Of a stretch of 64,000 bases of DNA, positions 9,000 to 18,025 are shown piece after piece. A program made the position numbers and the translations under genes. The stretch comes from JABDIY01 sp963803845. Lineage in GTDB: Bacteria > Actinomycetota > Acidimicrobiia > Acidimicrobiales > SZUA-35. Where the stretch lies: assembly GCA_963803845.1 (NCBI GenBank), contig CAWDNZ010000004.1, forward strand, positions 372,001 to 436,000, given 5' to 3'. How positions within the stretch are numbered: position 1 is the stretch's first letter; every line of letters begins with the position of its first letter. The notes beneath the pieces are model-generated. The model worked only from the letters and a program-made list of their open reading frames with translations, ran no database searches and was not told where the DNA came from.

Positions 9000-10397
9000 T
9001 CAGCTGCCACCAAGGGCGGGGAAGCGAGGGGTGGCGGAGGTAGGCGTCAGCTCAACCTGCAGGTAACCATGAGTGAGCTGAGCCATGGTGACCGCAGGTG
9101 ACACGAACGGCAGGAACGGCAGGTATCGAGCAAACTCCTCGGGGAAAACCGAGCTCAGCGGCGGAGCCATCCACTCGGGAATGCCCGGGGCGAACTCCAT
9201 CTCCATCGCGGCATGAAGGTCTCCGCTCACGATGAATGGATTGGGCGCGTTCGAGAGTATGGCGAGGAGCTGCTGCTGGTCGGAGGGATGGGCTTCGAAA
9301 GCGTAGGGCGGGAGGACGTCTTCAACCTCAAGGGACGACGCGATCACGGGACTGCACACCATGGTGTGAACCCGATCGTGCTGGGCAGCCTCGGCCAGCC
9401 AGGCCAGTTGGTCGGCGCCGAGCACGGTGTCGCGGTCCAGATACTGCCGACAGTCCAGCAACAGCAGTCGGGCCAACCCGCCCACGTCCAGTGAGCGGTA
9501 AACGGTGAGTCCCTCCGGGGTTGGTCGAGGTAGTCGGGTTGGCGTGTGTTCCCACCACGCCTGGTAGGCAGCAGCCCGTCGGCTCGGGTCAACGTTTCGG
9601 TTGTAGTCATTCCTCACCTCGTGATCGTCCCAAGTGAAGACCCACGGGTGAGCTGCGGAACTGGCCCGCAATCGCTCATCGCCGCGGTAGGTGTTGTAGA
9701 GCTCCCGATAGTCATCCACCAAGCGGGTGTCGCTGCGTTCGTAAATGAAGTCACCGAGCCAGACCACCATGTCCACGGTCTGGTCTGCCGCAAGGTCCAA
9801 ATGCCAGTCCCAGAATTCCAAGTGTGCCCGCGACTGGCACGAGCTGACGGCCAGCCCGAACCGCCCAGGCAGTTCACCAGGCGCGGGCATCGTTCTTGTG
9901 TGACCTACCGGCGAAGTCTGATCGTGGGTTCGAAAGCGATACCAGAACTGGCGGCCAGAAGAGAGCCCGGACACGATCGCCCGGGTAGTGAACGCATCGT
10001 CCGGTGAGGCGTCCACCAAACCGCTGCCGACCACCTCGGTGAAAGCCTCGTCAAGCGATATGTCGTAGGCCAGCGAAACGGGATCGACAGACCCTGCGAC
10101 GGGGAACACTTTGGTCCACAACACCACGCTCTGGTGGTCTGGGTCACCGCTCGCCACGCCGAGGCCGAACGCCGCCGCCAACAACTCAACGCCAGAAGCC
10201 GGAACCACAACGGGCGTCACCAAATCGACCACGGGGGCCACGGAGGATGAGGTAGTCGAAGAAGGAGCCGTCGTTGGCTCAACCGGAGACGATGTCTTGG
10301 CCGTAGTTGACGGGCCGGCAGCATCCTCCGGCGTCTCCGACGAGCAGGCTGCCGCTACCAATGCGGCCGTAGCGGCGATGAAGTCACGACGGCGCAT
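9000..10397 (-). CDS. PhoD-type alkaline phosphatase, twin-arginine lipoprotein
   Basis: 465 residues from ATG 10397 (MRRRDFI); an ATG six codons earlier (10415) is possible. The N-terminus combines RRRDFIAATAALVAAACSS: twin arginines, a short hydrophobic run and a lipobox Cys, so Tat export and lipid anchoring are expected. A long Thr/Ser/Pro linker follows. The catalytic part shows the PhoD N-terminal beta sandwich (LGVASGDPDHQSVVLWTK), WLGDFIYER, FTWDDHEVRNDY and SGDLHAAMEME, the usual metal-binding and active-site stretches. PhoD enzymes release phosphate from phosphodiesters or monoesters outside the cell and use Ca/Fe. It is divergent from the ProA-like gene, with 51 bp between starts. 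Confidence 0.9.
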   Translation of the reverse strand: MRRRDFIAATAALVAAACSSETPEDAAGPSTTAKTSSPVEPTTAPSSTTSSSVAPVVDLVTPVVVPASGVELLAAAFGLGVASGDPDHQSVVLWTKVFPVAGSVDPVSLAYDISLDEAFTEVVGSGLVDASPDDAFTTRAIVSGLSSGRQFWYRFRTHDQTSPVGHTRTMPAPGELPGRFGLAVSSCQSRAHLEFWDWHLDLAADQTVDMVVWLGDFIYERSDTRLVDDYRELYNTYRGDERLRASSAAHPWVFTWDDHEVRNDYNRNVDPSRRAAAYQAWWEHTPTRLPRPTPEGLTVYRSLDVGGLARLLLLDCRQYLDRDTVLGADQLAWLAEAAQHDRVHTMVCSPVIASSLEVEDVLPPYAFEAHPSDQQQLLAILSNAPNPFIVSGDLHAAMEMEFAPGIPEWMAPPLSSVFPEEFARYLPFLPFVSPAVTMAQLTHGYLQVELTPTSATPRFPALGGS

Positions 10398-10448
10398 CCC
10401 CTCAGGGTCGCACATCGACGGTGCCTGTCCCAGGGCATACTGTCTAAG

Positions 10449-11960
10449 GTGACCGAGAACTCCGGCGAACTGGTATCCCTCGAGGCTGGACAGGCCATCC
10501 CCTTCGGCGGTGACCGTTTCGCCACCGTTCCGGCCGAATTGGCGGCGGAATTCATGGCTGGCGACCATCTGATAGTCGTGGCCAACTCCGGGGCCCTCCT
10601 CCGGGTGCCGGCGGCTGTTCACGAAATAGCCAATAAAGCGGTGACGAGCGCGGCGACCGCATTCGCCAAGATGGGGTCCGTAACCGACGATGCCATCAGC
10701 ACGTTCTTCGATGCCTTCGCAGGGCGGCTTGCGGACGACACCGCATTTGCGGCTATCTCGGCCGCAAACGACGCCGATGTTGCAGCTGCACAAGCAAAGG
10801 GCCGTAGCGTGACTCGTTTGATCCTCAGCCCCCAGATGCGGGCCGACATGATCAGCGGCCTCCAGATGTGGCGAGACACCGCCAGCACGCGCAACGCCGT
10901 CATCGATGAGATTCACCATGACGGCTGGAGCGTGCAGCAACGCTCGGCCGGGCTGGGTGTGGTCGGTTTCGTCTTCGAAGGTCGACCCAATGTTTTTGCC
11001 GACGCATGCGGCGTACTCCGGACCGGCAACACCGTTGTCTTCCGCATCGGCTCCGCTGCGCTCGGTACCGCCAAGGCCATCGTTGAGCACGCCCTCGATC
11101 CCGCATTAGCCCAGTCCGGCCTGCCCCAGGGCGCCGCCAGCCTGGTGGCTTCCCCGGAACGCTCGGCCGGGTGGGCCCTTTTCTCGGACAGCCGCCTAGC
11201 CCTCGCGGTGGCCCGAGGGAGCGGGGCGGCGGTAGCCCAGCTCGGCGCCATCGCCCAGCAGACCGGAACGCCGGTGAGCCTGCATGGGACCGGCGGAGCA
11301 TGGATCGTCACGGGTGCCAGCTGTGACCCGGACCGACTCCGCACCGTTGTTACAAATTCACTGGATCGGAAGGTCTGCAACACAGTTAATACTGTGTGCG
11401 TTCTGGACCAGCAGTTCGACCACCTCGCTCCGGCGGTGATCGCCGGGCTCACCGAAGCGGCCGCCGAGCGCAGTACCAATCCCAAGGTTCACGTGGTCAC
11501 CGGTGCCGAGAGTTCAGTTCCATCCAATTGGTTCACCGAGCTGGTTCCCATTGCTCGGGCGGAAGGAAACGTGGACGAGCCTCGAGCGGAGTTGATCGCC
11601 GGTGATCAGCTGGGCCGGGAGTGGGAGTGGGAGGAGTCTCCCGAGATCACCCTGATCCGGGTGGCATCGGTCGCTGACGCGGTGAAGCTGTTCAACGAGC
11701 AATCCCCTCACTTTGCGGCGTCGCTCATCAGCGATGACCCGGCCGAGCAGGAAGCGTTCTTTGCCACGATCGATTCGCCCTTTGTCGGCGACGGGTTCAC
11801 CCGGTGGGTGGACGGGCAGTACGCCCTCAATCAGCCCGAACTTGGTCTCTCCAACTGGCAGTTCGGTCGGCTCTTCGCCCGCGGCGGGGTTCTCAGCGGT
11901 GCCAGCGTCTTCACGGTCCGAATGAAAGCAACCCAGACCGACCCTGCGCTACGGCGCTAG
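10449..11960 (+). CDS. ProA-like aldehyde dehydrogenase with N-terminal extension
   Basis: 503 residues; ProA (glutamate-5-semialdehyde dehydrogenase, proline synthesis) is usually about 417. The body aligns by eye: ANDADVAAAQAKGRS, then GLGVVGFVFEGRPNV (ProA GVIGVIYEARPNV), then DRKVCNTVNTVCV, whose Cys matches the catalytic Cys of the ProA CNALET box. The first 60 or so residues (AGQAIPFGGDRFATVP and GDHLIVVANSGALLRVP) are extra and look like a small beta domain of unknown role. No proB is nearby. It may be the true ProA or a paralogue reducing another acyl phosphate. GTG start; the short upstream distance suggests a leaderless or near-leaderless message. The stop lies inside a 24-bp tandem repeat. 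Confidence 0.75.
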   Translation: MTENSGELVSLEAGQAIPFGGDRFATVPAELAAEFMAGDHLIVVANSGALLRVPAAVHEIANKAVTSAATAFAKMGSVTDDAISTFFDAFAGRLADDTAFAAISAANDADVAAAQAKGRSVTRLILSPQMRADMISGLQMWRDTASTRNAVIDEIHHDGWSVQQRSAGLGVVGFVFEGRPNVFADACGVLRTGNTVVFRIGSAALGTAKAIVEHALDPALAQSGLPQGAASLVASPERSAGWALFSDSRLALAVARGSGAAVAQLGAIAQQTGTPVSLHGTGGAWIVTGASCDPDRLRTVVTNSLDRKVCNTVNTVCVLDQQFDHLAPAVIAGLTEAAAERSTNPKVHVVTGAESSVPSNWFTELVPIARAEGNVDEPRAELIAGDQLGREWEWEESPEITLIRVASVADAVKLFNEQSPHFAASLISDDPAEQEAFFATIDSPFVGDGFTRWVDGQYALNQPELGLSNWQFGRLFARGGVLSGASVFTVRMKATQTDPALRR

Positions 11961-12045
11961 CTTCGGCCCACAGAACGGCGCTAGCTTCGGCCCACAGTAC
12001 GGCGCTTGCTTCGGCCCACAGTACGGCGGTGGCTACGGCCACGTA
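11951..12045. repeat. 24-bp minisatellite, about four units, spanning two convergent stop codons
   Basis: The unit ACGGCGCTAGCTTCGGCCCA plus CAGA/CAGT occurs at 11951-11974, 11975-11998 and 11999-12022, with a decayed fourth copy from 12023. It begins in the last codons of the ProA-like gene, supplies that gene's TAG, and ends over the stop of gluQ (12033-12035). Because 24 is a multiple of three, expansion keeps the frame. In the +1 frame it would encode an Ala-Leu-Ala-Ser-Ala-His repeat. Confidence 0.8.
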
Positions 12046-12947
12046 TTGCGCCAACCCGTCACGTTGACCGACTCCCACCGATCCACCAGATCCGCGGCGG
12101 CGAGGCGCTCCCCCACCGCGGCGATTCCCATGGAAGCAGCGAGCCGTTCCAGTACTTCGCTCGCCGCAACGCCGTCGGCGGCGAGGTCCTCCAAAGTGAT
12201 CGAGCGATCGCGTTTGGATAGCCGGACCCCATCTGCGTTCACGATCAATGGGACATGGGCATACCGAGGTGGGTCATACCCCAGCGCCTCCCCCACCAGG
12301 ATCTGCCGGGCCGTGGAAGGGAGTAGATCGTCGGCCCGCACGACACTGTCCACCCCCGCGGCGTTGTCATCAACCACCACCACAAGGTTGTACGCCGGCA
12401 CACCATCGTTTCGGCGTACCACGAAGTCATCCACAAGGAACGACTGCGGACCGTAATTGTCGTCATGAAAGTCCACAGCGGATCGACCGGATCGAAAACG
12501 CAACGCCGGCGGCCGCGACTGCGCCCGCCGCTCTCGTTCTGCAGAATCCAGTTCGGCACAGGTTCCGGGATACAGCCCGGCCTCGGGACCGTTTGGCGCA
12601 TTCACCGCTGCGGCGATGGCTTCCCGGATCTCCCGACGACTGCAGTAACACGGGTAGGTGCGGTCGCTGGCCACGAGATGATCGATCGGACTGGAATAGT
12701 GATCGGACTGATCTGACTGCCACAACGGTTCGATGTCTGGCTCCATCCCGAGTGCCGCCAACTGTGCCAGCTGTCGTTCACCCGCTTCTACCGTTGCTAC
12801 GGCTTGGTCCAAGTCCTCGAACCGCACGAGCCAGGGAACTCCCCGGGACCGACAATCCAGCCACGACGCCAGCGCCGTCCGGAGATTGCCAACGTGGAGG
12901 TCTCCGGTGGGACTGGGCGCAAAACGTCCTGCGCCGATATCACTCAT
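12033..12947 (-). CDS. gluQ: Glutamyl-Q tRNA(Asp) synthetase
   Basis: 304 residues. A truncated glutamyl-tRNA synthetase core lacking the anticodon-binding domain, which in this family glutamylates queuosine of tRNA-Asp. Class I signatures are present: HVGN (HIGH-like) in GRFAPSPTGDLHVGNLRTAL, and RLSKRDRS (KMSKS-like) near residue 240. Zinc ligands appear as CYCSRREI with YPGTC. ATG 12947 overlaps the stop of the upstream gene by four bases (ATGA), which fixes the start; a longer in-frame reading to 13382 would run through that gene. If the organism lacks queuosine synthesis the target may differ. Confidence 0.9.
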   Translation of the reverse strand: MSDIGAGRFAPSPTGDLHVGNLRTALASWLDCRSRGVPWLVRFEDLDQAVATVEAGERQLAQLAALGMEPDIEPLWQSDQSDHYSSPIDHLVASDRTYPCYCSRREIREAIAAAVNAPNGPEAGLYPGTCAELDSAERERRAQSRPPALRFRSGRSAVDFHDDNYGPQSFLVDDFVVRRNDGVPAYNLVVVVDDNAAGVDSVVRADDLLPSTARQILVGEALGYDPPRYAHVPLIVNADGVRLSKRDRSITLEDLAADGVAASEVLERLAASMGIAAVGERLAAADLVDRWESVNVTGWRNTWP

Positions 12948-13903
12948 TGTGCGGAAAGCCCAGATGCCTGCAGATGGGAACGAGCCACATCCACTGCCAC
13001 GGTTCCCTGGGCCAACTGGGCTTTCAGCGCAGTCATAGCCTGGCGGTCTACGGTCACCATGAGAGCTTCGAGAAACGACGGAAGCCACTCGATCTGTTCG
13101 GCGAAGAGCTCGGCGTCGAACATGTACGCCGCATTGCGGGGAGCGAACACCAGCGGTGGAGCGGCACTCGAATTGAGTCGATCCACGATTGCGACCTTGG
13201 CCCCGAGAAGTTCGGGGTCGACGGCGGGAGCGAACGCCACAGAACACTGGCCGTCGACAACCAGGCGCAGCGGCTCGCCCTCGGCCAGAACGTCCAGTTG
13301 TTCCGCCGGGATGGTGAACCCGGTTGCTTTTTCGAAGCGCACAAGGCCATCGGGGCTTTGCAGCGTGGCCGTGTCGACGCACACCCTGGCACTGAAGTCA
13401 CCCTCCAAACGCAGCGCCAACCGGTCCATCGTGATCGTCTCACCATTGCTGTCCGTCCCGAATGATTCGGTGGCGATGGGGGCGATTGCGTCGTCGAATG
13501 CCGAGTGGTCAGACCACTCCACACCGTTGACCCGGTCGGCCGTCCGCAGCGCCTGAGCCTGCTCAGCGGTCCGCTCGAACTCGGCTGTTTCTCCGAGGTG
13601 GATGAACCAGCCTGTGCTGAGGTCCTCCGGCACCACGTCCAACCGGCCGGCCACCAGATCATCGCGATTCAGCGCATCGTCGCCCTTGTTTGACCGGTCG
13701 ATGACGGTGGCGCCCCGTTCGGTCAAGGCCACCACGATCATGGCGCTCATGATCTGGTCGGTCGCTGAGGTTGTCCCGCCCACCACCACCTCAACCCCGG
13801 TCATGGGGCCATCTGACGCGGCTTCGGGTTCCGGAATGCTGGCCGCCGAACACGCTGCGCCGGCCACGATGAACGCCCCGAGGATCATGCCGATCCGTTT
13901 CAC
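12944..13903 (-). CDS. Glycine betaine/choline-type ABC substrate-binding lipoprotein (OpuAC-like)
   Basis: 319 residues. Lipoprotein signal peptide KRIGMILGAFIVAGAACS (lipobox AAC). The mature part opens with VEVVVGGTTSATDQIMSAMIVVALTERGATVIDRS, the pattern of the quaternary-amine binding family (match to the ligand lobe entry and helix). It then has DVVPEDLSTGWF and a late AFAPAVDPELLGAKVAIVDRL hinge region. No permease or ATPase gene adjoins it, so either the transporter is elsewhere or it works alone as a sensor. GTG start overlapping the DUF445 stop by four bases; its own stop overlaps gluQ. Sequence is divergent, so the ligand is unassigned. Confidence 0.65.
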   Translation of the reverse strand: MKRIGMILGAFIVAGAACSAASIPEPEAASDGPMTGVEVVVGGTTSATDQIMSAMIVVALTERGATVIDRSNKGDDALNRDDLVAGRLDVVPEDLSTGWFIHLGETAEFERTAEQAQALRTADRVNGVEWSDHSAFDDAIAPIATESFGTDSNGETITMDRLALRLEGDFSARVCVDTATLQSPDGLVRFEKATGFTIPAEQLDVLAEGEPLRLVVDGQCSVAFAPAVDPELLGAKVAIVDRLNSSAAPPLVFAPRNAAYMFDAELFAEQIEWLPSFLEALMVTVDRQAMTALKAQLAQGTVAVDVARSHLQASGLSAQ

Positions 13904-15120
13904 AGGAATCGTGAAATGATGTGGAGGACGAGACCGGCGAGACCACCGACGATCGTCCCGTTGATCCGAATGAATTGAAGGTCCCGCCCCACTCGATCCT
14001 CGATGAGAGTGGTGGTCTCCTCGGCATTCCAGCTCTCCACGGTGCGAGAGATGGTGTTCACGGCCAGATCACCACCCTGGGCCGCTATGTGACCCGCGGC
14101 GCTCTCCAAGAACCCTTCGATGGTGGTGCGTAGTTGTGGATCGGACTGCACGGAGACACCGGCCTCCATGATCATTTCCGTCACTCGTTCCAGGAGAACC
14201 GAGTCCGGGTTGTGCGAACCCTCGATGACCGCTTCCTTGATACGGTCCCACAACGTTGCCACCCAGGCTCGCACCTCGGGGTTGGCCAGGAAGTCCTCTT
14301 TGAGTTCCTCGCCCCGCAGTTCGAGTTCGGGCGATGTCTTTAGTCGTTCTGCGAGATCGAGCGTGCGAAGGTTCAGTTGGCGTCGGAGTTCGTGGTCACG
14401 ATTACCACCCACCTCGTCGATGAAACGATTGAGCGCCTCATAGATCTTGTCGAAGACTCGGTCGTCGATCGCTTCGGGAACCCACCACGGCGACTCCTCC
14501 CGCAGTCGACTCCGGAAGGTCAGCTGGTTCTCGTTGAGAAACCGTCCGAGGCCAGTCAGCGTGCTGTCAATCAGAAGTTCGTGATGGCCGCCCTCGGTGG
14601 CCCAGTCCACCGCCCGACCGGCCAACGGTGCCACCGGCGTGGCGCGAACACGCTCGAAAACCGCTTGTTCCAACCCGGATCGCACCGTGTCATCGTTGAG
14701 GACGTCGGTAAGCCCGCGGATGATGGCGGAGCCCTCGTCAGCAATCCGCCGGGCGGTGTGGCGGTCCGACAGGGCCTCTCCCAAGCGAAGCGCCATCTGT
14801 TCGTCCTTCACCAACTTCGCCAAGTTGTCTTGCGTCATGAAGTTGTCACGGACGAACTCTCCAAGCGTCCGGCCTATATCGTCCTTGCGTTTCTGCACGA
14901 TGGCCGTATGCGGAATCGGAATTCCCAGCGGGTGCCGGAAGATTGCGGTGACCGCAAACCAGTCGGCCAACGCTCCCACCATGGCGGCCTCTGCCGTTGC
15001 GCGCACATAGCCCAGCCATGGTCGACCATCCTCACCGAGTCGGGCGAGAAGGAAGACCAAACCGGCCAGGATCAGGAGGCCGGTTGCGGCCCGTTTCATA
15101 GCTCCTACGGAGGAGAGCAT
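13900..15120 (-). CDS. DUF445-family membrane protein
   Basis: 406 residues from ATG 15120 (or MKRAATG at 15099, which has a closer AGGAG). An N-terminal membrane segment (AATGLLILAGLVFLLARL) is followed by the family hallmark AEAAMVGALADWFAVTAIFRHPLGIPIPHTAIV. Long helical repeats follow (for example DNFMTQDNLAKLV and RVFDKIYEALNRFIDEVGG), with a C-terminal membrane anchor (GTIVGGLAGLVLHIISRFL). Function of DUF445 is not established; members sit in the inner membrane. It is translationally coupled downstream to the OpuAC-like lipoprotein (GTGA overlap) and starts one base from the amidohydrolase stop. Confidence 0.88.
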   Translation of the reverse strand: MLSSVGAMKRAATGLLILAGLVFLLARLGEDGRPWLGYVRATAEAAMVGALADWFAVTAIFRHPLGIPIPHTAIVQKRKDDIGRTLGEFVRDNFMTQDNLAKLVKDEQMALRLGEALSDRHTARRIADEGSAIIRGLTDVLNDDTVRSGLEQAVFERVRATPVAPLAGRAVDWATEGGHHELLIDSTLTGLGRFLNENQLTFRSRLREESPWWVPEAIDDRVFDKIYEALNRFIDEVGGNRDHELRRQLNLRTLDLAERLKTSPELELRGEELKEDFLANPEVRAWVATLWDRIKEAVIEGSHNPDSVLLERVTEMIMEAGVSVQSDPQLRTTIEGFLESAAGHIAAQGGDLAVNTISRTVESWNAEETTTLIEDRVGRDLQFIRINGTIVGGLAGLVLHIISRFL

Positions 15121-16302
15121 TTACAGACGGCTAACCAATCGCCGAGTCTGCTCGGCGGCCTTGGCGCGAATCTCCGTGGCGTCCACGAGGGTGGGTTGAC
15201 CCCCGCTCAATACCGTTTTGCCTCCCACCACCACCGTGAGCGGCCGAATACCAGTGTTGGCCACCAGGTATTCGGGCTCGATCTCTCGCAATGACCAGTG
15301 CACGCGATCCTGCCGGGCCTCGGGCACCAGGAGCCAGCCCGCCTCCAACCAGCTCCACGGCAGCCGAGGACTGGTGCCAACGTTGATCTCTCGGAGGCGG
15401 GCGTAGGCGAGCCGAAACTCCTCGAGCAGATCGCCGCCGTAGCCATCGGTTCCCAGAGCAACCCGTTGCCCGAATCGGCTGGGCATGCCATAACCAACCC
15501 CACGGTCCATGTTGGAACGGGGGCAGTGGGCGATGGTGCCGGCGATTTCGAGACCATCGGGAAGATGGACGCCGTGGGCGAGGACCCAGCTCTCCTTTGA
15601 TCGGCGGACCAGGTCGGCCCCTCCGCCGGAGTCGGCGATTCCTTCGGCAACTTTGGCGTGAACACCAACGCCCAGCTCATTGGCCATGCCAATGGCAAGG
15701 TCGATCGTCTCCGGGCTGGCGGTTACCGATGCATCCAACCCCACCATGCCGCGTCCGCCCAGTTCCACGAACCGCCGGGACTCCTCCAGACCGAGCCGGG
15801 CGCGCTCGGGACCGCGGAGGTCAGACGCGGCGTAGGAACACACCACCCGCACACCAACTTCGGCGCCGGCTCGAGCGATGAGCGAGAGCGATCCTTCGAT
15901 GGCTCTTGGGCTGGCGTGGTGGTCGATGACCGTGGTGCAGCCGGCTTCGAGGGCTTCGAGTGCTCCGAGACGGGCAGCCGCCTCGATCATGGGGCTGTCC
16001 AGGGCATTCTCGATCGGCCAGATCACACTCTTGAGGAGGTCGGTGAAGTTCTTCGGCGTGCTCCGCGGCGCGGGGAGGCCGCGAGCGATCGCGGCGTAAA
16101 GCCGGTGATGGGCCGACACCAAACCGGGCGTGGCCCCACCCACCGGTGGTGTCTCACTGGTAGCAGGCGGTGTTACATGGCTGCGCTGGGGTGGTTGCGC
16201 CGGAGGAACGTTGGCAATCACCGGGGCGGGGGCTGATGGTGATGGAGCGGGGGGCGTACGCTCCTGCTCTGCAACCTGACCAAAGAAGCCGCGACGTTTC
16301 AT
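15121..16302 (-). CDS. Divergent amidohydrolase (SsnA/cytosine-deaminase-like) with Pro-rich head and altered metal motif
   Basis: 393 residues from ATG 16302. The C-terminal three quarters follow the amidohydrolase barrel seen in SsnA-type enzymes: LEALEAGCTTVIDHHASPRAIEGS, GVHAKVAEGIADSG, LAHGVHLPDG, IAHCPRSNMDRGVGYG, ALGTDGYGGDLLEEFRLA. The head is unusual: where relatives have a beta sandwich, this protein has about 60 Pro/Ala/Ser-rich residues. The first metal motif, normally HxH, reads AHHRLYAAIARG, so one His is displaced or replaced by Arg. Activity may be lost or changed. The beginning (KRRGFFGQ) lacks a following hydrophobic core, so Tat export is not supported. Confidence 0.72.
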   Translation of the reverse strand: MKRRGFFGQVAEQERTPPAPSPSAPAPVIANVPPAQPPQRSHVTPPATSETPPVGGATPGLVSAHHRLYAAIARGLPAPRSTPKNFTDLLKSVIWPIENALDSPMIEAAARLGALEALEAGCTTVIDHHASPRAIEGSLSLIARAGAEVGVRVVCSYAASDLRGPERARLGLEESRRFVELGGRGMVGLDASVTASPETIDLAIGMANELGVGVHAKVAEGIADSGGGADLVRRSKESWVLAHGVHLPDGLEIAGTIAHCPRSNMDRGVGYGMPSRFGQRVALGTDGYGGDLLEEFRLAYARLREINVGTSPRLPWSWLEAGWLLVPEARQDRVHWSLREIEPEYLVANTGIRPLTVVVGGKTVLSGGQPTLVDATEIRAKAAEQTRRLVSRL

Positions 16303-16333
16303 ACCCACCAAACTAGCTGCGATCCTGTGCGGT

Positions 16334-16768
16334 GTGAGTAGCCTTCGCCGCGTCTACAGATTCTTCTTCCTTGGTGCCCTCATTCTTGGGTCGGCGTGCG
16401 GAGCTGATGAAGCGCCCGCCACTCCCCCAACCTCGTCGGTCGCAAACACACCAACAAGTCTTGAGGGCGTTTGGCTTCTCGAGGGCACGGACCTTTTCCT
16501 CGACATCACCCTGGACACCGCTGCGGTAGATGGGCGCACCGGTTGTGCACGGATCCTGGGATCACTCACCACGTCCGAAGACGGGAACCCAACATCCTTC
16601 TCGCTGCCCGGCCGCGATACCAACAGCTGTTCCACGGCGGCGAGGAATGAAGCAGAGCGGGCCATCGACCTCCTGCAAGCGGTGGCGTCGGCCACTTCCG
16701 AACCCGGGGGTTACGTCCTCTTCGATGCAGAGGGCTCCGAGGTGGGACGACTACAGCTCGGCAGCTGA
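16334..16768 (+). CDS. Small lipoprotein, META-like beta domain possible
   Basis: 144 residues from GTG 16334. Signal peptide RRVYRFFFLGALILGSACG with lipobox Cys, then an Ala/Thr/Pro linker. About 100 residues follow that look like a small beta barrel (LEGVWLLEGTDLFLDITLDT and GCARILGSLTTSEDG). The pattern of an opening GVW strand resembles META/HslJ-type domains, but the similarity is weak. The 3' end overlaps the convergent methyltransferase gene by 18 bp. Function unknown. Confidence 0.7.
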   Translation: MSSLRRVYRFFFLGALILGSACGADEAPATPPTSSVANTPTSLEGVWLLEGTDLFLDITLDTAAVDGRTGCARILGSLTTSEDGNPTSFSLPGRDTNSCSTAARNEAERAIDLLQAVASATSEPGGYVLFDAEGSEVGRLQLGS

Positions 16769-17932
16769 GACTGCCGGGGCGGGTGCAACATCGGTTGGCG
16801 GTGTCGCGCATCGAATCTGAACGTCGATACCGCCATTGTTGACTCTGGCAACGGTTTTCAGACGGGTATCGATATCCCGCGTTCCCCGGGGTGCCACCAC
16901 GGTGAGTGCGGATTGCGGGCGACGGTCACGAACCATCTCACCGAATCGGCGATACAACGCCGACGATCCCTTCGAGCCGGTCGCGGCCCGCTTCCCGTAC
17001 GGCGGGTTGGAGATGACAAGGCCCGGACCAGCCCAGCCGGTGAGTTGGCCGACTGGGCGCGCCTCGGCAGTGACGGCCACCCCGGCCCGCTCTGCATTGG
17101 CCACGATCTTCTCTACCGCGACCGAGTCTCGGTCGAACGCTTCGAGCAGGTTTGCGGCTGGCGCGGCCTCGATTCGGGTCTTTGCGGCACCGGTGACGGA
17201 CCCCCAGGTCCCTCCCTCGAAGCAGGGCCAGCGATGAAATGCATACTCACGGCCCTCACTGGGCGGCCGGTCCATGGCGATCAGACCCGCCTCGATAACG
17301 ATGGTTCCCGCCCCGGCAAACGGATCAACCACGGGCGTGGAATGGTCCCATGGTGACAAAAGGAGGGCCCCCGCCGCCAGGGTTGGACGGAGCGAAGCCT
17401 CCACGGTCTGGGTTCGCCATGAACGCTTGTGGAGGGGCTCGCCGCTCGTGTCGACGCTGACCGTCACGGTGTCGTGGTCGACGCGGATGATGAACAGCTG
17501 CTCGGGGTCATCGTCGTTCACCTTGGGCGCCCCCACGACCTTGTGCAACCGTTCGCTTACGGCATCGCTGTGAAACAGCGCGCTCTTTCGGGTGGTCACC
17601 CGGAAACGGGGGGCGACCCCGGCAGCCAGATAGGGGGTGAGGTCCACCTCGGCCATGCGCCGTTCGAGATGATCGAAGTCCGTGGCCCGAAAACGGGCGA
17701 GCCGGACGATGATGCGGGTTGCGGTCCGGAGCCACAGATTGCTTTCATAGACCGCCCGGGTGGAGCCGCGAAACGGGACCAAACCGGCAGTGGGTGAACC
17801 AATCTTGTATCCCAGTGCCACCAGTTCGGATCCACATACCGCCTCCAGACCAACGGGGCAGACAGCCACCGAGTCAGCGTGGGGGCGGGAGGTCTTGGAA
17901 TTCACCGCTCCATCCTCGCAGTAGTCGACCAT
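16751..17932 (-). CDS. THUMP-domain class I SAM-dependent RNA methyltransferase
   Basis: 393 residues. Region 1-180 has the ferredoxin-like/THUMP pattern (CPVGLEAVCGSELVALGY, RFRVTTRKSALFHSDAVSERL, VSVDTSGEPLHKRSWR). The Rossmann part carries the SAM motif VVDPFAGAGTIVIEAG and the catalytic NPPYGKR of N2-guanine and related base methyltransferases, as in the RlmL N-terminal half and YpsC. The target is therefore probably a guanine in 23S rRNA or tRNA. ATG 17932 was used; a GTG eight codons later (17908) is also possible. Confidence 0.9.
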   Translation of the reverse strand: MVDYCEDGAVNSKTSRPHADSVAVCPVGLEAVCGSELVALGYKIGSPTAGLVPFRGSTRAVYESNLWLRTATRIIVRLARFRATDFDHLERRMAEVDLTPYLAAGVAPRFRVTTRKSALFHSDAVSERLHKVVGAPKVNDDDPEQLFIIRVDHDTVTVSVDTSGEPLHKRSWRTQTVEASLRPTLAAGALLLSPWDHSTPVVDPFAGAGTIVIEAGLIAMDRPPSEGREYAFHRWPCFEGGTWGSVTGAAKTRIEAAPAANLLEAFDRDSVAVEKIVANAERAGVAVTAEARPVGQLTGWAGPGLVISNPPYGKRAATGSKGSSALYRRFGEMVRDRRPQSALTVVAPRGTRDIDTRLKTVARVNNGGIDVQIRCATPPTDVAPAPAVSAAEL

Positions 17933-18025
17933 CTTTCAACCTAGGAACCCTTGTGGCACGGTTCGTGGATTTTGCTTAGAGTAGGGAACGGAACCGGATG
18001 GGACCAGGATCGGGCGCGTCACATA

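Noticed and set aside
10416..11090. Minus-strand 5' extension of the phosphatase frame
   Set aside because: It would run antisense through the ProA-like gene; the Tat/lipobox signal begins at 10397.
14377..15294. Plus-strand open frame antisense to the DUF445 gene
   Set aside because: Low-complexity translation, and the DUF445 signature is clear on the other strand.
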